Source of the DNA: Flammeovirgaceae bacterium UBA976
GTDB lineage: Bacteria; Bacteroidota; Bacteroidia; Cytophagales; Cyclobacteriaceae
Reading direction: 5' to 3'
NCBI GenBank assembly: GCA_002292365.1
Contig: DBBU01000063.1
Location: 11,329-61,118 of the forward strand
Length of the DNA: 49,790 bases
A program made the position numbers and the translations under genes. Positions 48,249-49,790 of this stretch are shown piece by piece (the first letter of the stretch is position 1; the number at the start of each line of letters is the position of its first letter). Under the pieces are notes generated by a model, which ran no database searches, was not told where the DNA came from, and saw only the letters and a list, made by a program, of their open reading frames with translations.

Positions 48249-49139
48249 TTAGACAATAGTTAGGCCCTGGTATTCATTGAACATTACTTGTTGACGGTAC
48301 ATCATGTACAAGCTATGAGCATTAGAGTCCTCCCATTCAGCCTTAAAAACTTCCCCATTGATACTATTAATAGGTGATACTTCTGTAGCTGTTCCTGTCA
48401 AAAAAGCGTAATCTGCCTCGTATATCTCCTCGACAGAAATATCTTTTTCAGTTACTTTTATGTTCCATTGCTTTGCCAGTTCAATGATAGTTTGGCGCGT
48501 AAGGCCGTCATAGGCAAATTCAGTAGTGGGCGTAAAGAGTTCACCGTCCTTCTCATAAAAAAAATTAGCTGCTGGACTCTCTGAAATATTTCCATTAATA
48601 TCGAGCATCAAAGCTTCACTATAACCCAATTTTTTGGCCTGCGAAGATGCCAAGATGGAGTTTGTATAATTTCCTATGATTTTGGCATTAATTTTATTAG
48701 CCAAACCTACGGTTTTGCTATGCTCTGAGACCATCAGATCTAAAGGTTCATTGCCTAAATATTTTTTCCATCTCCATGCCGCCATAAAAACATGAACCTT
48801 ACTATCGGTCGTCAAATCCATATTGGTATCCATGAAAATTAAGGGTCTGACATAGGCATTCACAAGCTTATTTTTTTTCAACAACTTATAGGCCAAATTG
48901 ACGAGTTCATCAACACCAAATGGAATTTCGAGGGTAAGATCTTTGCATGCAGCAGACAATCTTTCAAAATGTTCCTTTGCTCTAAAAATATTACACCCCT
49001 CTGCATTTTTGTATGACCTCATCCCATCAAAGGCTCCAAATCCATAATGCATGGTTTGGCTGAAGAGACTGAAATTTGCTTTTTTTGCCTCAATCCAACT
49101 ACCATCTAAAAACACAATACTGTCTTCTTGAAAATACAT
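48249..49139 (-). CDS. ilvE: Branched-chain amino acid aminotransferase
   Basis: PLP fold-type IV transaminase making the final products valine, leucine and isoleucine; first gene of the operon. I start it at ATG 49139 (296 aa, [15 protein letters not shown]), the usual N-terminus; ATG 49148 (MKKMYFQ) is the alternative. Earlier in-frame ATGs at 49166 and 49160 fall inside the attenuator hairpin and are unlikely. Seen: [17 protein letters not shown], the PLP lysine in [11 protein letters not shown], and [20 protein letters not shown]. The terminator hairpin just upstream and the leader peptide at 49213-49272 predict control by branched-chain aminoacyl-tRNA supply. Confidence 0.94.
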   Translation of the reverse strand: MYFQEDSIVFLDGSWIEAKKANFSLFSQTMHYGFGAFDGMRSYKNAEGCNIFRAKEHFERLSAACKDLTLEIPFGVDELVNLAYKLLKKNKLVNAYVRPLIFMDTNMDLTTDSKVHVFMAAWRWKKYLGNEPLDLMVSEHSKTVGLANKINAKIIGNYTNSILASSQAKKLGYSEALMLDINGNISESPAANFFYEKDGELFTPTTEFAYDGLTRQTIIELAKQWNIKVTEKDISVEEIYEADYAFLTGTATEVSPINSINGEVFKAEWEDSNAHSLYMMYRQQVMFNEYQGLTIV

Positions 49140-49148
49140 TTTTTTCAT

Positions 49149-49184
49149 AAAAAAAGCCATTCTCATTTGTTTCGAATGGCTTTT
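49149..49184 (-). terminator. Attenuator hairpin ahead of ilvE
   Basis: On the minus strand an 11-bp perfect stem, AAAAGCCATTC (49184-49174) with GAATGGCTTTT (49162-49152), closes an 11-nt loop and ends in seven T (to 49149), 1 nt before an ATG at 49148. No other gene ends upstream within 500 bp, so it is not a terminator for a preceding gene visible here. With the leader peptide 28 nt upstream it makes a classical attenuator. Confidence 0.88.
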
Positions 49185-49201
49185 ATTTTTTTAATTAATT
49201 G

Positions 49202-49209
49202 AACCAGTC
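49202..49209 (-). promoter_or_regulatory. Candidate antiterminator segment of the ilv-leu-thr attenuator
   Basis: GACTGGTT on the minus strand, 3-11 nt after the leader stop. It can pair with AAGCCATTC, the 5' arm of the terminator (49182-49174), with seven pairs, one mismatch and one bulged G. A ribosome on the leader stop codon would cover it; one stalled on the Ile/Val codons would not. The pairing is weak and unproven. Confidence 0.4.
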
Positions 49210-49212
49210 GAC

Positions 49213-49272
49213 TCAAGTATGAATGATTACAGATATAAGTAGTCTAACAAAAAATTTTATTATGAACGGCAT
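49213..49272 (-). CDS. Leader peptide of the ilv-leu-thr operon
   Basis: A 19-codon frame, ATG at 49272 to TGA at 49213, encodes MPFIIKFFVRLLISVIIHT. Nine of 19 residues are branched-chain (Ile x5, Leu x2, Val x2), grouped as II, LLI and VII, and the last residue is Thr. The operon downstream makes exactly these amino acids. It is followed after 28 nt by the intrinsic terminator at 49149-49184 and then ilvE. This is the arrangement of ribosome-mediated attenuators (as in enterobacterial ilvL/thrL/leuL): low charged tRNA stalls the ribosome on the control codons, favouring an antiterminator and read-through. No Shine-Dalgarno is visible, as for most genes here. The peptide itself is expected to have no other role. 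Confidence 0.82.
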   Translation of the reverse strand: MPFIIKFFVRLLISVIIHT

Positions 49273-49293
49273 TATTCTATTTTGATCTTGAAT

Positions 49294-49326
49294 CAAATTA
49301 ACACATCAATGTCCAATAAATCTAAA
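49294..49326 (-). promoter_or_regulatory. Candidate promoter of the ilv-leu-thr operon
   Basis: On the minus strand TTTA (49323-49326), 21 bp, then TTAATTTG (49294-49301). Each element is one mismatch from the Bacteroidota consensus. Transcription would start near 49287, about 15 nt before the leader ATG. A second candidate -7, TAGCTTTA, lies at 49327-49334; I cannot choose between them. Confidence 0.35.
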
Positions 49327-49334
49327 TAAAGCTA

Positions 49335-49790
49335 CAAAAATGTCTGAATTTGTATAAACATCCTAATTTTTAACTAAAATTAGTACAGAAAAGTTAAAAA
49401 AGAAGAATAAAGAACCTTTTAATATAAAAGACAAATAAAAAATAAGCATCTAACGCAAATCCAAATCAAAAAAGAACTCAAGTTAAAATAAACCTCATAT
49501 TATGAGACTAATAAAGTCCTTCGGATTATTTCCAAAATCAAACTCCATTTATTTTTTTGAATAAAACCATTAATTTTATAATCATTTAATTTATGAATTA
49601 ATATTATAAATAATATAATAAATTTTTTATTTTAGTTAAATAATTATAAAAATTAATAAATTATTAATAAATTATTATTATATTTTCGTGTGATAATTAA
49701 AATATTTTTAAAATAATTTTTTTAGAAAATACTTATCTCCAGACATCTTTTTATTAACTTTTGATTAATTCTTTAACTTTAATAATGTAA
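49335..49790. other. Very AT-rich non-coding region
   Basis: No gene is seen. From about 49555 to 49735 the sequence is almost all A and T, with many TTAAT/ATTAA motifs. Small inverted repeats occur at 49367-49400 (TTTTTAACT / AGTTAAAAA) and 49495-49507 (CTCAT / ATGAG). No DnaA box or T-rich terminator pattern stands out. Confidence 0.45.

Noticed and set aside
49149..49166. ATG at 49166 or 49160 as the ilvE start
   Set aside because: Both fall inside the terminator hairpin, and the extra residues are not found at the N-terminus of this aminotransferase family.
49149..49330. T-box or other metabolite-binding riboswitch ahead of ilvE
   Set aside because: No T-box sequence or conserved riboswitch core is seen, T-boxes are not expected in Bacteroidota, and the coding leader peptide explains the terminator better.
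49335..49790. Replication origin in the AT-rich terminal region
   Set aside because: No DnaA boxes, no dnaA or other origin-linked genes nearby; AT-richness alone is not enough.

Overview
This window is chromosomal DNA from an AT-rich member of the Bacteroidota, probably in or near the Cytophagia; that rank is inferred. The evidence is of three kinds. Several intergenic regions carry Bacteroidota-type promoters (TTTG, about 20 bp, TAnnTTTG), for example ahead of rpsO and the ABC-F gene. The gene families are typical of the phylum: BshB1, a MiaE-like hydroxylase, a START-like domain protein, a fungal/Bacteroidota-type IlvC and lipoproteins with short lipoboxes. Start codons generally lack Shine-Dalgarno sequences. 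There are no insertion sequences, prophage, CRISPR arrays or rRNA; one CAU-anticodon tRNA is present.

Layout. 1-7.1 kb: a DUF349 repeat protein, YqgE and a MiaE-like hydroxylase (minus strand); pdxH overlapping a glycosyltransferase (plus); a trxB-bshB1 thiol-redox pair (minus). 7.3-16.4 kb: a DUF885 lipoprotein, rpsO-pnp with a strong terminator between them, an LptF/LptG-type permease with a long hydrophilic insert, a START-like protein, tRNA-Met and an ABC-F ATPase. 16.8-31.4 kb: catabolic and transport genes (thiolase, malonyl-CoA-synthetase-like ligase, sorbosone-dehydrogenase-like lipoprotein, NhaB, an orphan ABC ATPase, an unknown lipoprotein, a SulP transporter, a CstB-like persulfide dioxygenase-rhodanese, choline dehydrogenase and a BCCT transporter). 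31.9 kb: a single-domain rhodanese downstream of an A8G10 homopolymer tract.

32.3-49.3 kb is the most striking part: thirteen tightly packed minus-strand genes, transcribed ilvE-ilvD-ilvB-ilvN-ilvC-leuA-leuC-leuD-cimA-leuB-thrA-thrB-thrC. Together they supply leucine and valine, isoleucine through the citramalate route (pyruvate to citramalate to 2-oxobutyrate, so threonine deaminase is not needed and none is seen), and threonine from aspartate semialdehyde. Just upstream of ilvE is an unannotated transcription attenuator. It consists of a 19-residue leader peptide (MPFIIKFFVRLLISVIIHT; five Ile, two Leu, two Val and a final Thr), a candidate antiterminator segment directly after the leader stop, and a perfect 11-bp terminator hairpin with a U7 tail ending at the ilvE start. 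The leader codons match the end products of the operon, so this looks like a single ribosome-mediated switch over the whole 17-kb unit.

Other points of interest are two genes whose reading frames look damaged or unusually started (SulP C-terminus at an A8 run; BCCT transporter with its first membrane helix upstream of any ATG/GTG/TTG), a near-leaderless ABC-F transcript, and repeated stop-N-ATG junctions inside the amino-acid operon.
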